This document shows, piece after piece, positions 1 through 8,505 of a stretch of DNA of 64,000 bases. The stretch is taken from contig DATNID010000056.1 of the NCBI GenBank assembly GCA_035604615.1, positions 16,996 to 80,995 of the forward strand, read 5' to 3'. A program made the translations under genes and the position numbers. The DNA is from DATJLY01 sp035604615 (GTDB lineage: Bacteria > Pseudomonadota > Alphaproteobacteria > ATCC43930 > CGMCC-115725). Every line of letters starts with the position of its first letter. The first letter of the stretch is position 1. The notes below the pieces were generated by a model. That model worked only from the letters and a program-made list of their open reading frames with translations, did no database searches and had not been told where the DNA came from.

Positions 1-179
1 TGCTTCGCGTCGAGATACATCACCTCGCCGGTGCTGCCGAGCGGGGTCACGCCGTTGACGCCGGCCGCGATCAGGTCGCCGACGAGGCGCTCGAGCAACG
101 CCTCGTCGACCCGTCCGTCGCGATCAACGGGCGACACGAGGTAGGGATAGATGCCGTGCGGCAAGGTGTGGTCGGTCAG
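1..179 (-). CDS. Dihydrodipicolinate synthase / N-acetylneuraminate lyase family protein (5' part only)
   Basis: The minus strand encodes the beginning of a DapA-family aldolase. The family signature is clear: GIYPYLVSPVDRDGRVD near the start, then a helix, then GVNGVTPLGSTGE, the conserved loop that binds the substrate carboxylate. The catalytic Tyr and Schiff-base Lys would lie beyond the window. Such enzymes cleave or join pyruvate to an aldehyde, and many act in sugar-acid or aromatic catabolism rather than lysine synthesis. The coding frame overlaps the stop of the upstream ABC ATPase gene, so the gene is the third member of that operon. No ATG is visible: the frame is open from a CTG at 179, seven bases after a GAGGAG, and a TTG lies at 164. 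The true start is therefore uncertain. Substrate cannot be told from this fragment. Confidence 0.8.
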   Translation of the reverse strand, partial: MTDHTLPHGIYPYLVSPVDRDGRVDEALLERLVGDLIAAGVNGVTPLGSTGEVMYLDAK

Positions 180-943
180 GCGGCAACTCCTCGGGACTGG
201 GGGACGGGCTCGCTGCGGTCGATGAGGTCGCGGACGATCCCGGTGAACTCGGCGAGGCGCGGGTCGTCGAGACGCCGCGGCCGCTTCGCGTCGACCGCGA
301 TCTCGGCCACCACCGTCCCCGGGTGGGCGCTCATCACGACGACGCGGTCGCCAAGATAGCACGCTTCGTGGATGTTGTGCGTGACAAGGAGGATGGTGCG
401 CTCCTTGGCGGCGCACAGCGCGACCAGCTCTTCGCGCAGGCGCGCGGCGGTCAGCTCGTCGAGGGCCGAGAACGGCTCGTCCATCAGCAGGAGGTCGGGA
501 TCGACCGCGAGCGCGCGCGCGAGCGAGACGCGCTGCTGCATGCCGCCCGAAAGCTGCGCCGGGAAACGGTCGCCCGCCTCGCCGAGACCGACGAGATCGA
601 GGAGCCCGTCGGCACGGCTGCGCGCGTCGCGCCGGGCGAGCCCGCGCGCCTCGAGCACGAAGGCGATGTTGCCGCGCGCCGTTTGCCAAGGCAGGAGGCG
701 AGGCTGTTGAAAGAGGCAAGCGAGCGTCGCGTCGGCGGGCTCGCGCGTGAACGTGCCGTCGAATTGCGTGTCGAGCCCGGCGGCAATGTGCAAGAGCGTC
801 GACTTGCCGCAACCCGATGGGCCGACGAAGGCGGTGAAGCTGCCGGGCTCGAGCGTGACGTTGACGCCCTTGAGTGCCACGGTCGACTCGCGCGCGCCGC
901 GGAAGGTGCGGCCGAGATTGGCGAAGACGAGGCGGGCGCTCAT
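176..943 (-). CDS. NitT/TauT-type ABC transporter ATP-binding protein (SsuB/TauB family)
   Basis: A 255-residue ATPase that powers import of a small anion or aromatic acid across the inner membrane. Walker A GPSGCGKST lies at residues 41-49, the Q-loop at Q79, the signature LSGGMQQ at 131-137 and Walker B LLLMDEP at 151-157, all intact, with the H-loop VTHNIHEA further on. The FQQPRLLPW segment is typical of nitrate/sulfonate/taurine importers. Its ATG overlaps the stop of the permease gene in an ATGA, so the two are translationally coupled, and its own stop overlaps the dihydrodipicolinate-synthase-like gene. No periplasmic binding protein lies in the same operon; the divergently transcribed binding-protein-fold gene at 1941 is the nearest candidate. 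Substrate is not determined by sequence; taurine or alkanesulfonate is only one option. Confidence 0.93.
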   Translation of the reverse strand: MSARLVFANLGRTFRGARESTVALKGVNVTLEPGSFTAFVGPSGCGKSTLLHIAAGLDTQFDGTFTREPADATLACLFQQPRLLPWQTARGNIAFVLEARGLARRDARSRADGLLDLVGLGEAGDRFPAQLSGGMQQRVSLARALAVDPDLLLMDEPFSALDELTAARLREELVALCAAKERTILLVTHNIHEACYLGDRVVVMSAHPGTVVAEIAVDAKRPRRLDDPRLAEFTGIVRDLIDRSEPVPQSRGVAA

Positions 944-1800
944 TGCGCCTCGCTCCGGCGCCAGCGGAACACGAAGCGCTCGATCGGGCGCAGCACGCCG
1001 AACTCGAAGGCCAGCATCAAACCGATGAAGGGAACGGCCGCCGCGACCACGCGGTTCATATCGACCAGGTTGTAGTAATACTGGATCCGGTAGCCGACGC
1101 CCGATGAACGGCCCAGCAGCTCGACGAAGATCATGATGCGCCAGGTCAAGGACAGGCCGGTCCGCGCCGCGGTGAAGATGAAGGGCGCGGTCTGCGGCAG
1201 GATGACCCGGCGCAAGATGATGTGCTTGGGGACCGCGAAGGTCCGCGCCATCTCCTGCAGCTCGGGATTGATCGCGCGCACGCCGTCCCACACCGCATAG
1301 ATCATCGCCGGCGCGACGATGAGCGCGGTGCCGATCATCGCCGCGTGATCGTTGATGCCGACCGCGAGATAGATCACGACGATGACCACGAGCGACGGGA
1401 TCGAGGCGCCGATCGTCACCCATGGCCCGAACAGCCGCTCGGCGATCGGCAGCCGTCCCAAGAGCGCGCCCATGACCAGGCTCACCGTCATGGCGATCAC
1501 GAACGCGCCGGCGATGCGGTAGGCGGTGATGCCGATGTCGGTCCAGAGATAGCCCTCGCTCTGCGATTTCTCGACCGCGGCGATTGACGCGTACGGGCCG
1601 GGCAGCACGTCGGCGCCCACGATCCACGACACGAGCTGCCAGGCAAGCGCCAATAGTGCCAGCGAGGCGAGCAGATAGAGCGCATTGAGCAGGGGGTCGC
1701 CCGGCCTCTTGCCCCTGCCCGTCGGCGCGCCGCTTCCGGTCGGCCCTTCGGAGAGCGCCACTTCGGCGCTCGGCGGGGCGGCGCGTTCGACCGTCGTCAT
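940..1800 (-). CDS. NitT/TauT-type ABC transporter permease (SsuC/TauC family)
   Basis: A 286-residue inner-membrane permease with a polar N-terminal tail of about 45 residues, then about six hydrophobic segments. The EAA-type loop that docks the ATPase is seen as ELQEMARTFAVPKHIILRRV, followed by the LPQTAP turn typical of this family. I start at the ATG at 1800, preceded by an AAAGGA ribosome site; an in-frame start 60 bases upstream would add a Cys-rich stretch unlike the family. It is the first gene of a permease-ATPase-aldolase operon, with a plausible promoter at 1832-1860. The gene is divergent from the 4,5-dihydroxyphthalate-decarboxylase-like gene at 1941, suggesting shared regulation of uptake and breakdown of one substrate. 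Confidence 0.92.
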   Translation of the reverse strand: MTTVERAAPPSAEVALSEGPTGSGAPTGRGKRPGDPLLNALYLLASLALLALAWQLVSWIVGADVLPGPYASIAAVEKSQSEGYLWTDIGITAYRIAGAFVIAMTVSLVMGALLGRLPIAERLFGPWVTIGASIPSLVVIVVIYLAVGINDHAAMIGTALIVAPAMIYAVWDGVRAINPELQEMARTFAVPKHIILRRVILPQTAPFIFTAARTGLSLTWRIMIFVELLGRSSGVGYRIQYYYNLVDMNRVVAAAVPFIGLMLAFEFGVLRPIERFVFRWRRSEAQ

Positions 1801-1831
1801 GGCGTCCTTTCGCGCGAAAACGTCGATTTCG

Positions 1832-1860
1832 ATTATGCAATGGCTTTTTACAACGCACAA
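1832..1860 (-). promoter_or_regulatory. Candidate sigma-70 promoter for the permease operon
   Basis: Read on the minus strand: -35 TTGTGC at 1855-1860, a 17-base spacer, and -10 CATAAT at 1832-1837 (five of six to consensus). It ends 31 bases before the ATG at 1800. The -35 is weak, so the call rests on the -10 and the spacing. Confidence 0.4.
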
Positions 1861-1878
1861 CCGCGCAAGGCCGCGCGC

Positions 1879-1907
1879 TTGACACCCTATCCGGCGCGCT
1901 GGCTAAT
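1879..1907 (+). promoter_or_regulatory. Candidate sigma-70 promoter for the 1941 gene
   Basis: A perfect -35 TTGACA at 1879-1884, a 17-base spacer, and GCTAAT at 1902-1907 (four of six). The GTG start at 1941 lies 33 bases downstream. The divergent promoter at 1832-1860 is only 18 bases away, so one regulator could control both directions. Confidence 0.5.
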
Positions 1908-1940
1908 GCCCGCAAGCGCGTCGCCAAAGGATCGGGATTC

Positions 1941-2927
1941 GTGCTGGAGCTGAGCCTCGCCGTCGGCAACTACGACCGCACCCGCGCGATCCTGGATGGA
2001 AGCGCGCCGATCGAAGGCTGCCAGGTCCACGCCGTTGCGCTCGAGCCGGAAGAGGCCTCGCACCGCGCGTTCAAGACCCAGGAATTCGACGTCTCGGAAA
2101 TTTCGCTCGGCAGCCACATGGTGACGCTGGCGCACGGCGATGCGCCCTATGTCGGCGTGCCCGCCTTCGTGTCGCGGCTGTTCCGCCACAGCGGCATCTA
2201 CATCCGCACCGATCGCGGCATCGCCCGCCCCGAGGATTTGAAGGGCAAGACGATCGGCGTGCCGGAATACCAGACCACCGCGAACGTCTGGATCCGGGGC
2301 ATTCTCAAGGCAGATTACGGCGTCCATCCGCGCGACATCCGATGGCGCCGCGGCGGCGTCGAGGTGCCGGGACGCGGCGAGCGCTCGCCCCTCACGCTGC
2401 CGCCCGAGATCGAGCTGGCGCAGATTCCCGGCGACCGCACGCTCTCCGACATGCTCGAGCACGGTGACATCGACGGCCTCATCGGGGCGCGGGCGCCGTC
2501 CTGCTTCCGCCGCGGCGCGCCTCACGTGGCGCGGCTCTTCCCGGATTACCAGGCGGTCGAGGAAGAGTATTTCCGCCGCACCCGCATCTTTCCGATGATG
2601 CACATCATCGGCATCCGCCGCGCGCTCGCCGAGCGGCATCCCTGGCTTGCGGCCAGCGTCTTCAAGGCGTTCCTCGCCGCGAAGGAGCGGTGCATGCGGG
2701 CCTTGGGCGAGATCGCGCAGCTCGCCACCTCGCAGCCCTGGAGCGTCGCCGAGCACGAGCGGCTGCAACGCCTCATGGGCGAAGATTACTGGAGCTATGG
2801 CGTCGCGGAAAACCGGCACGGGCTCGAGACGCTGGCGCGCTATGCCTTCGACCAGGGCCTCACGGCGCGGCTGCTCACGGTCGACGAGATGTTCGCGCGC
2901 TCGACCCTCGAATCGTCGCGCATCTGA
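1941..2927 (+). CDS. 4,5-dihydroxyphthalate decarboxylase-like protein with substrate-binding-protein fold
   Basis: A 328-residue protein resembling the Pht5/4,5-dihydroxyphthalate decarboxylase family, whose members share the fold of type-2 periplasmic binding proteins. Visible marks are LSLAVGNYDRTRAILDG at the start, the FDVSEISLGSHM segment, and DLKGKTIGVPEYQTTANVWIRG in the middle. There is no signal peptide or lipobox, so it should be cytoplasmic, which fits an enzyme better than an ABC receptor. The start is GTG at 1941 with AAAGGA ten bases upstream. It is divergent from a permease-ATPase pair that lacks a binding protein. The alternative is that it is a binding protein whose export signal is missing. 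Family membership is fairly sure; the actual decarboxylation substrate is inferred from relatives only. Confidence 0.8.
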   Translation: MLELSLAVGNYDRTRAILDGSAPIEGCQVHAVALEPEEASHRAFKTQEFDVSEISLGSHMVTLAHGDAPYVGVPAFVSRLFRHSGIYIRTDRGIARPEDLKGKTIGVPEYQTTANVWIRGILKADYGVHPRDIRWRRGGVEVPGRGERSPLTLPPEIELAQIPGDRTLSDMLEHGDIDGLIGARAPSCFRRGAPHVARLFPDYQAVEEEYFRRTRIFPMMHIIGIRRALAERHPWLAASVFKAFLAAKERCMRALGEIAQLATSQPWSVAEHERLQRLMGEDYWSYGVAENRHGLETLARYAFDQGLTARLLTVDEMFARSTLESSRI

Positions 2928-2936
2928 CGTTACGGC

Positions 2937-3437
2937 TCACACCGCGACGTAGGGAACGCGGCGGATCGTGTCGAGATTGACGCCCTCGACGCGGATCAGC
3001 CGGTTGGGCGGCTCGATGCGCGGCGAATGCAGGTCGCCTTCGTTGTAGAGATGCGCCATGCCTGGCTTCAGTATATAGGTACGGGCGAGACGCACCTTGC
3101 CGGGCTTGCCGTCGGTCGCGGGCTCCACCAGCGTCCAGTCGCTCATCACCGTCTCGCCGATGGCCTGGCCATAGATCGCCCAGGAATGTCCGTGATCGTG
3201 CGGCTTTGCCAAGCGGGCGGTCTGGAAGACATGGGCGCGGACGACGAAGCCGAGCTCCTTGTCCTCGAAGATGATGTGCTGCTCCGGCTCGCCATCGCCG
3301 AGATGCGGCGCGTAGAAGTCCTGGTCCTTCAGCGCCTCTTCGAGCAGCACGCGAATCTTCTCGCGGCCGGCGATGCCGGGATCGGCGGCAAGGATGCCGT
3401 GACACGCGGCGGAAAATTGCTCGAGTGTGTGGCCCAT
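2937..3437 (-). CDS. Cysteine-dioxygenase-like cupin protein
   Basis: A 166-residue cytoplasmic protein of the RmlC-like cupin fold. The first metal motif is seen as KPHDHGHSWAIYG (H80, H82), with E95 in GETV and later histidines at 129 and 137, which could complete a mononuclear iron site as in thiol dioxygenases. A frameshifted relative lies at 29168-29763, with the matching motif GVHDHAHAWVLYG. It faces the 1941 gene tail to tail with nine bases between stops, and is divergent from the EamA transporter gene. The likely activity is oxygenation of a small thiol or other substrate, but nothing in the sequence fixes the substrate, and a non-catalytic role is possible. Confidence 0.75.
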   Translation of the reverse strand: MGHTLEQFSAACHGILAADPGIAGREKIRVLLEEALKDQDFYAPHLGDGEPEQHIIFEDKELGFVVRAHVFQTARLAKPHDHGHSWAIYGQAIGETVMSDWTLVEPATDGKPGKVRLARTYILKPGMAHLYNEGDLHSPRIEPPNRLIRVEGVNLDTIRRVPYVAV

Positions 3438-3560
3438 GGGGCGGCTCCGTCCTCAGGCTGCGACCGGTCGGGTAGCAGCTTCGCCGCTCGGGCGCAATGC
3501 GGAAGTGGCCTCGCCGCGCTCGCTCGTCTAGCCTGCGGCGGAACGGGTGGGAGAAGAAAC

Positions 3561-4523
3561 GTGCTCGGGGGGCTTCTGGCGCTGCTGTCCGCGGCGACCT
3601 TCGCGATCACTAATGCCGCGGTGCGGCGCGGCGTGCTGAGCGGCTCCGCCGTCCAGGCCACGACCCTCTCGATCCCCGTTGGCGTGCCGATTTTCTTTCT
3701 CGCCCTCACGCTCGGCGGCGATCTGGGCGTGTTCGCCGCGCTGCCGCGGAACTCGGTGATCGCGTTCGCCGTGACCGGGGTCACCCATTTCGTCATCGGC
3801 CGCTACGCCAACTATCGCGCCATCGGCGCCATCGGCACCAACCTCGCTGGGCCGGTGATGCAGTTCAACCTGGTGGTCTCGCTCACCCTCGCGATCCTGT
3901 TCCTGGGCGAAACCTTCACGGCGCAGCGCATTCTCGGCATCGTCCTGATCTTCGCCGGGCCGGCCATCGTGACCCGCAAGGGCGCGCGCGAGGCACGTGC
4001 GGCAAAACCGCTATCATTCACGCCGAGAATGGCCGAGGGCTACGCCTTCGCCGGGCTGGCCGCTTTCTGCTATGGCGCGAGCCCGGTCATGTTGCGCTAC
4101 GCGGGCGGCGGGCGCGGCCTGGAGGCGGTGCTTGCGGGCGGCGTCATCAGCTCGGCGACGGCGAGCGTCGTGGTGCTGATCCTGCTACTCGCGCCCGGCC
4201 ATTGGCGCGAGATTCGCAAGGTCAACGCCCAGGCGGCCAAATGGTTCATGTTCTCGGCGGTGATGGTCTACGTGTCGCAGATTTTCTACTACATGGCGAT
4301 CTCGCTGGCGCCGGTGACGATCGTTGCGCCCATCTCCGCGATCGGTAACGTGTTCCGCATCCACGTCTCGCGCTGGCTCAATCCCCAGCACGAGATCTTC
4401 GGACCGGACGTCATCGTCGCGACCGCGGTGTCGTTCCTCGGCGTGGTTGTGATCACCGCCAGCGTCAACGCCTTGCCGCTGCCGGCATCTTGGCAGGCCG
4501 TTCTCGCCTGGCATTGGCCCTGA
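3561..4523 (+). CDS. EamA/DMT-superfamily transporter
   Basis: A 320-residue inner-membrane protein with about ten hydrophobic segments arranged as two EamA repeats: the first runs from LLALLSAATFAITNAAVRRG, and the second begins near GYAFAGLAAFCYGASPVMLRY. Members of this family export or exchange metabolites such as amino acids. I use the GTG at 3561, which has a GGGAGAAG ribosome site six bases away; the open frame extends far upstream but that part is antisense to the cupin gene and has no membrane character. The gene stands alone, divergent from the cupin at 2937 and convergent with the ABC-2 efflux operon, with only 11 bases between stops. The substrate is unknown. Confidence 0.88.
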   Translation: MLGGLLALLSAATFAITNAAVRRGVLSGSAVQATTLSIPVGVPIFFLALTLGGDLGVFAALPRNSVIAFAVTGVTHFVIGRYANYRAIGAIGTNLAGPVMQFNLVVSLTLAILFLGETFTAQRILGIVLIFAGPAIVTRKGAREARAAKPLSFTPRMAEGYAFAGLAAFCYGASPVMLRYAGGGRGLEAVLAGGVISSATASVVVLILLLAPGHWREIRKVNAQAAKWFMFSAVMVYVSQIFYYMAISLAPVTIVAPISAIGNVFRIHVSRWLNPQHEIFGPDVIVATAVSFLGVVVITASVNALPLPASWQAVLAWHWP

Positions 4524-4534
4524 CGGCGTCCTCG

Positions 4535-5644
4535 TTACCTCAAGCGCCGCCCGAACTGCAACGCCGCAGCCGACAGCGTGAACGCCGCGATGAGCGCCAT
4601 GGGCCATAGATTTTGCATGACCTCGCCGGCCGGCATGGCCTTCAGGAACACGCCGCGCGAGATCACCGTGAAATAGCGCATGGGGTCGACCAGCGTGAGC
4701 GGTTCCAGCCAGTCCGGCATGTTCTCGACTGGCGTAACGAAGCCCGACAGGAGTATGGCCGGAGCGAAAAAGGTAAAGGCGCCGAGAATCGCCTGCTGCT
4801 GCGTCGAGACCAGCGACGAGATGAAGAGCCCGACGCCGATCACCGCCGCGAGATAGACGGTCATCCCGGCATAAAGCAGCGCGAGGCTGCCGATGAACGG
4901 CACGTGGAGGCCGAACACCGCGATCGCCAGGATCGCGCTCGCCTCACCGATGCCGATGAGGAACGCCGGAACCGCCTTGCCGACCAGAATCTCCAAAGGC
5001 CGAAGCGGCGACACCAGGAGCTGCTCGAAAGTGCCGAGCTCGCGCTCGCGCGCGACCGACAATGCCGTCACGACCATGCCGAGCAGCATGGTGAGCGCGC
5101 CGATGAGGCCGGGCACCGTGCTCCATCGGCTGGTGAGGTTGGGATTGAACCACGCGCGCGAGACCAGCACGCTCGAAGGAAGCGGGCCGCCTTTCTCGGC
5201 GAGACGATCCTGATTGTAGACCTCGACGATCTGCTCGGCATAGCCTTCGACGATCTGCGCCGCGTTCGAGCGGCGGCCATCGAGCAAAACCTGGACCTGC
5301 GCCGGCCGGGCGGCCGCGAGATCGCGCGAGAAATCCTCGCCGATCTCGAGGATTAGAAGAACGTCGGCCGCGTCGAGGGTCGCGTGCGCCGCCGTGTCGC
5401 CCGCGACCGGCAGCACCGAGGCGAAATAGGGCGAGCCCGCGAAGCGCTCGATCAGCTCGCGCGATTGCACGCCGAGGTCGCGGTTCAGCACCGCCATGCG
5501 CACCTCCTTCACCTCCTGCGTCATGGCGAAAGAGAAGATCAGAAGCTGCACGATCGGCGGCACCACCAGAATCGCCCGGCTGCGCGGGTCGCGCCAAACG
5601 GCCAAGAATTCCTTGACGATCAGGAAAAGGATGCGACGCACCAC
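4535..5644 (-). CDS. ABC-2 type efflux permease (YhhJ/YbhS/YbhR family), second subunit
   Basis: A 369-residue permease: one N-terminal membrane segment (ILVVPPIVQLLIFSFAM), a periplasmic domain of roughly 130 residues, then about five membrane segments. The signature ARERELGTFEQLLVSPLRP is the conserved cytoplasmic coupling motif of ABC-2 exporters. The first start is a GTG at 5644, three bases after the stop of the preceding permease; a second GTG follows immediately, so the start could shift by one codon. It is the last gene of the TetR-HlyD-ATPase-permease-permease operon. With its partner at 5647 it would form the membrane pore of a drug or lipid exporter linked to the HlyD adaptor. Substrate is unknown. 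Confidence 0.92.
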   Translation of the reverse strand: MVRRILFLIVKEFLAVWRDPRSRAILVVPPIVQLLIFSFAMTQEVKEVRMAVLNRDLGVQSRELIERFAGSPYFASVLPVAGDTAAHATLDAADVLLILEIGEDFSRDLAAARPAQVQVLLDGRRSNAAQIVEGYAEQIVEVYNQDRLAEKGGPLPSSVLVSRAWFNPNLTSRWSTVPGLIGALTMLLGMVVTALSVARERELGTFEQLLVSPLRPLEILVGKAVPAFLIGIGEASAILAIAVFGLHVPFIGSLALLYAGMTVYLAAVIGVGLFISSLVSTQQQAILGAFTFFAPAILLSGFVTPVENMPDWLEPLTLVDPMRYFTVISRGVFLKAMPAGEVMQNLWPMALIAAFTLSAAALQFGRRLR

Positions 5645-5646
5645 GA

Positions 5647-6807
5647 TCAGTCCAGCCTCAAGCGCGTGACACGGCCGACCGCAATCAGGAGAACGATCGT
5701 GATCGCCGCCATCGCCAGCCCGTTCGGCACCAGGATCGCGGCGATGTCGCCCACCAGGAAGAGCGTCTGCAGGCTCGGCACGAAATACCGCGCCGGCATG
5801 ATGTAGGTCAGGATGCGGATCGGCGCCGGCATGCTCGAGATTTCGAACAGGAATCCCGACAGCATGATCGCCGGCAGGAATCCCACGATGAGCGCGGCCT
5901 GGCTGGCGACGAACTGATTGCGGGCGAGGGTCGAGACCAGGAGGCCGAAGGCGAGCATGCACAGCAGGAACACGGCCGAAATTGCGCTCAAGGCCATGAA
6001 GGAGCCCCGGAACGGAACGTCGAAGACCAGGACCGCCGACCCCACCGACAGCGCCATCGCCGCCATGCCGAGCAGGAAATAGGGCGCCAATTTGCCGGCG
6101 AGCAGCTCGATGGTGCCGATGGGCGTCGACATGAGCGCCTCCATCGTGCCGCGCTCCCATTCCCGCGCCATCACCAGCGCGGTCAGCAAGGTGCCGATCA
6201 GCGTCATGTTGACGGCGACGAGGCCGGGAAGAAGGAATTGGGCGCTTTCGTGCGCCGGGTTGTACCAGAAGCGCGGAACGAGCGTGACCGGCGCCGCGGC
6301 CGCGCCCGCGTTCGATACCTGTTCCTGAGAAAGCCAAGTGCGCCACAATCCCAGGGCGTAGTTCTGCACCAGGCCCGCCGTGTTGGGATCGCTGCCGTCG
6401 ACCAGGACCTCGATCGGCGAGGACTCGCCGCGGGCGGCGCGGGCGGAATAGGGCGCCGGCAACGCGACGATCCCCTTGATGCGGCCGGCGACGAGATCGG
6501 CTTCGCACGCGCGCCGGTCGCGCACCTCGCGCATCGCGAAAAAGCGCGAATGGACGAACGAGGCGGCGAAGCTCGAGGCTTCGGGCGTCGGCGTCTCGAC
6601 CACGACGCAGACCGCGACGTTCTTGAGGTCCAGCGACACGCCGTAGCCGAACAGGAACAGCAGCAGGAGGGGCAGGATTCCGGCGATGAGGATGCTGCTG
6701 GGGTCGCGCAGGATCTGCAGCAGCTCCTTGCGCACGAGCGCGGCGACCCGGCGCGCCGAGCCGCCCGCCGCGGGGCGCGGGGGGTCAGGCGGCTTCGTCG
6801 CTTGCAT
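5647..6807 (-). CDS. ABC-2 type efflux permease (YbhR/YbhS family), first subunit
   Basis: A 386-residue permease with the same plan as its neighbour: an N-terminal membrane segment (ILIAGILPLLLLFLFGYGV), a soluble domain of about 150 residues, then about five membrane segments with the coupling motif AREWERGTMEALMSTPIG. Its first 23 bases overlap the end of the ATPase gene, so translation is coupled. The ATPase, this permease and the following permease match the YbhF-YbhS-YbhR arrangement known in enteric bacteria, which exports cations or drugs. The sequence gives no direct substrate information. Confidence 0.92.
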   Translation of the reverse strand: MQATKPPDPPRPAAGGSARRVAALVRKELLQILRDPSSILIAGILPLLLLFLFGYGVSLDLKNVAVCVVVETPTPEASSFAASFVHSRFFAMREVRDRRACEADLVAGRIKGIVALPAPYSARAARGESSPIEVLVDGSDPNTAGLVQNYALGLWRTWLSQEQVSNAGAAAAPVTLVPRFWYNPAHESAQFLLPGLVAVNMTLIGTLLTALVMAREWERGTMEALMSTPIGTIELLAGKLAPYFLLGMAAMALSVGSAVLVFDVPFRGSFMALSAISAVFLLCMLAFGLLVSTLARNQFVASQAALIVGFLPAIMLSGFLFEISSMPAPIRILTYIMPARYFVPSLQTLFLVGDIAAILVPNGLAMAAITIVLLIAVGRVTRLRLD

Positions 6808-8503
6808 CCTGTTCCACCAGCGCGATGAAGGCGTCTTCGAGCGAGGGGTCGCTTTTCTCGGCGCTGCGCACGCTCGCCTTGAGCTCGTCGGGCGATCCCA
6901 CTGCGATGATGCGGCCCCGATAGACGAGCGCGATCCGGTCGCAATATTCCGCCTCGTCGAGGAAATGCGTCGTCACCATCACGGTCACGCCGCGCTCGAC
7001 CATGCGGTTGATGTCGAGCCAGAAGCGCCGCCTCGTCAGCGGATCGACGCCCGAGGTCGGCTCGTCGAGAAACAGCACCGCCGGGTCGTGCATGACGGCG
7101 CAGGCAAGCGCGAGACGCTGCTTGAACCCCAGCGGCAGTTCGCCTGCGTCGGCGTCGAGAAACGGCTCGAGCCCGAAGCGCTTGGTCGCCGCTGCCAATG
7201 CCGACCGGCGGCGCTCGCCGGCGAGGCCATAGACGCCGGAGAAGAAGTCGAGATTGTGGCGCACCGTCAGATCGCCATAGAGCGAGAATTTCTGCGCCAT
7301 GTAGCCGATCCGCCGCCGCGCCGCCGATCCCGCGCGGTAGAGGTCGAGCCCTTCGACCGTGGCTGTCCCCGAGCTGGGCCGCATCAAGCCGCACATCATC
7401 TTGAACGTGGTCGATTTGCCTGCCCCGTTCGGGCCGAGCAGCCCGAACACCTCGCCGCGGCGGATGGCAAAGCTGATCGATTGCGCGGCGGTGAAGCTGC
7501 CGAACCGCTTGGTGAGGGCGCGCGCCTCGATGACGACGCCCTCGCCGGCATGGCGTGGCAGTGCCGCCGCGTCGTCCGGCGCTTCCGCGCGCACGCCGCC
7601 GAGCAGCGCGACATAGGCGTCCTCGAAGCGCGCCGGCACGGCACGGATGTCGGCCGCGCCCGCGATGCCGAACGACGCCGGGGACGGCGCCGCAGCGCCC
7701 TCCGCCATCACGACGCGCACCGCGTGGCCTTGGACGACGCCGTCCGCCACGTCCGGGCGACGCAGCACGCGCGCCAGCACCGCGCGTCCGCTCTCGGCCC
7801 CGGACGCGATCAGAAAGGCGCGCCCCGCCATGCGCGCGGTGAGTTGGCCGGGCGGCCCGGCATGGAGGAGGCGTCCCTCGTGCAGGAGTAGAACCTCGGC
7901 GCAACGCTCGGCCTCGTCGAGATAGGACGTGCTCCACACCACGGCGATGCCCTGCCCGACCAGTTCCTGCACCATGCGCCACAATTCGCGCCGCGAAATG
8001 GGATCGACGCCGACGCTCGGCTCGTCGAGCAGCAGCACGCGCGGCGTGCGTACCAGCGCGCAGGCAAGCCCGAGCTTCTGCTTCATGCCGCCCGAAAGCC
8101 TTCCCGCGAGCCGATCCTGGAAGCGCGCGAGATCGGTGAAGGCGAGAAGCCGCGCGAAGCTCTCCTTGCGCTCCGCCCCGATGATCCCGCGCAGATCGGC
8201 ATAGAGGGTCAGGTTCTCGCGGACCGTCATGTCCTCGTAGAGGCCGAAGCGCTGCGGCATGTAGGCGGCGACGGCGTGAATGGCGGGCGCTTGCTTGACC
8301 GTGTCGAGGCCGCAGACGCTGATATGGCCGGCATCGGGCACCAGGAGCTCGTCGATGAGGCGCAGCAATGTCGATTTTCCGGCGCCGTCCGGGCCCACCA
8401 GCCCGGTGATGCGGCCGGGCGCGATGGCGGCAGTGATGGCATCGAGGGCGGGCACGGCGCCGAAGCGCTTGCTGACGCCCTCGACCGCGATGAGCGGCGT
8501 CAT
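6785..8503 (-). CDS. Fused double ABC ATPase of an ABC-2 exporter (YbhF-like)
   Basis: A 572-residue protein with two complete nucleotide-binding domains in one chain. The first has Walker A GPDGAGKST, signature RLSGGMKQK and Walker B VLLLDEPSVGVDP. The second, from about residue 325, has GPNGAGKST, the variant signature LPLGFKQRL and VLFLDEPTSGVDP. The altered second signature is normal for YbhF relatives and implies unequal ATP sites. It powers the two ABC-2 permeases encoded downstream. The start is an ATG two bases after the HlyD stop, and the end overlaps the first permease gene. The two halves hydrolyse ATP at the cytoplasmic face of the exporter; the transported compound is unknown. 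Confidence 0.94.
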   Translation of the reverse strand: MTPLIAVEGVSKRFGAVPALDAITAAIAPGRITGLVGPDGAGKSTLLRLIDELLVPDAGHISVCGLDTVKQAPAIHAVAAYMPQRFGLYEDMTVRENLTLYADLRGIIGAERKESFARLLAFTDLARFQDRLAGRLSGGMKQKLGLACALVRTPRVLLLDEPSVGVDPISRRELWRMVQELVGQGIAVVWSTSYLDEAERCAEVLLLHEGRLLHAGPPGQLTARMAGRAFLIASGAESGRAVLARVLRRPDVADGVVQGHAVRVVMAEGAAAPSPASFGIAGAADIRAVPARFEDAYVALLGGVRAEAPDDAAALPRHAGEGVVIEARALTKRFGSFTAAQSISFAIRRGEVFGLLGPNGAGKSTTFKMMCGLMRPSSGTATVEGLDLYRAGSAARRRIGYMAQKFSLYGDLTVRHNLDFFSGVYGLAGERRRSALAAATKRFGLEPFLDADAGELPLGFKQRLALACAVMHDPAVLFLDEPTSGVDPLTRRRFWLDINRMVERGVTVMVTTHFLDEAEYCDRIALVYRGRIIAVGSPDELKASVRSAEKSDPSLEDAFIALVEQDASDEAA

Positions 8504-8505
8504 GC

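Noticed and set aside
3027..3560. Upstream extension of the EamA transporter frame by 178 codons.
   Set aside because: This part lies antisense to the cupin gene, lacks membrane character, and a GTG with a good ribosome site exists at 3561.
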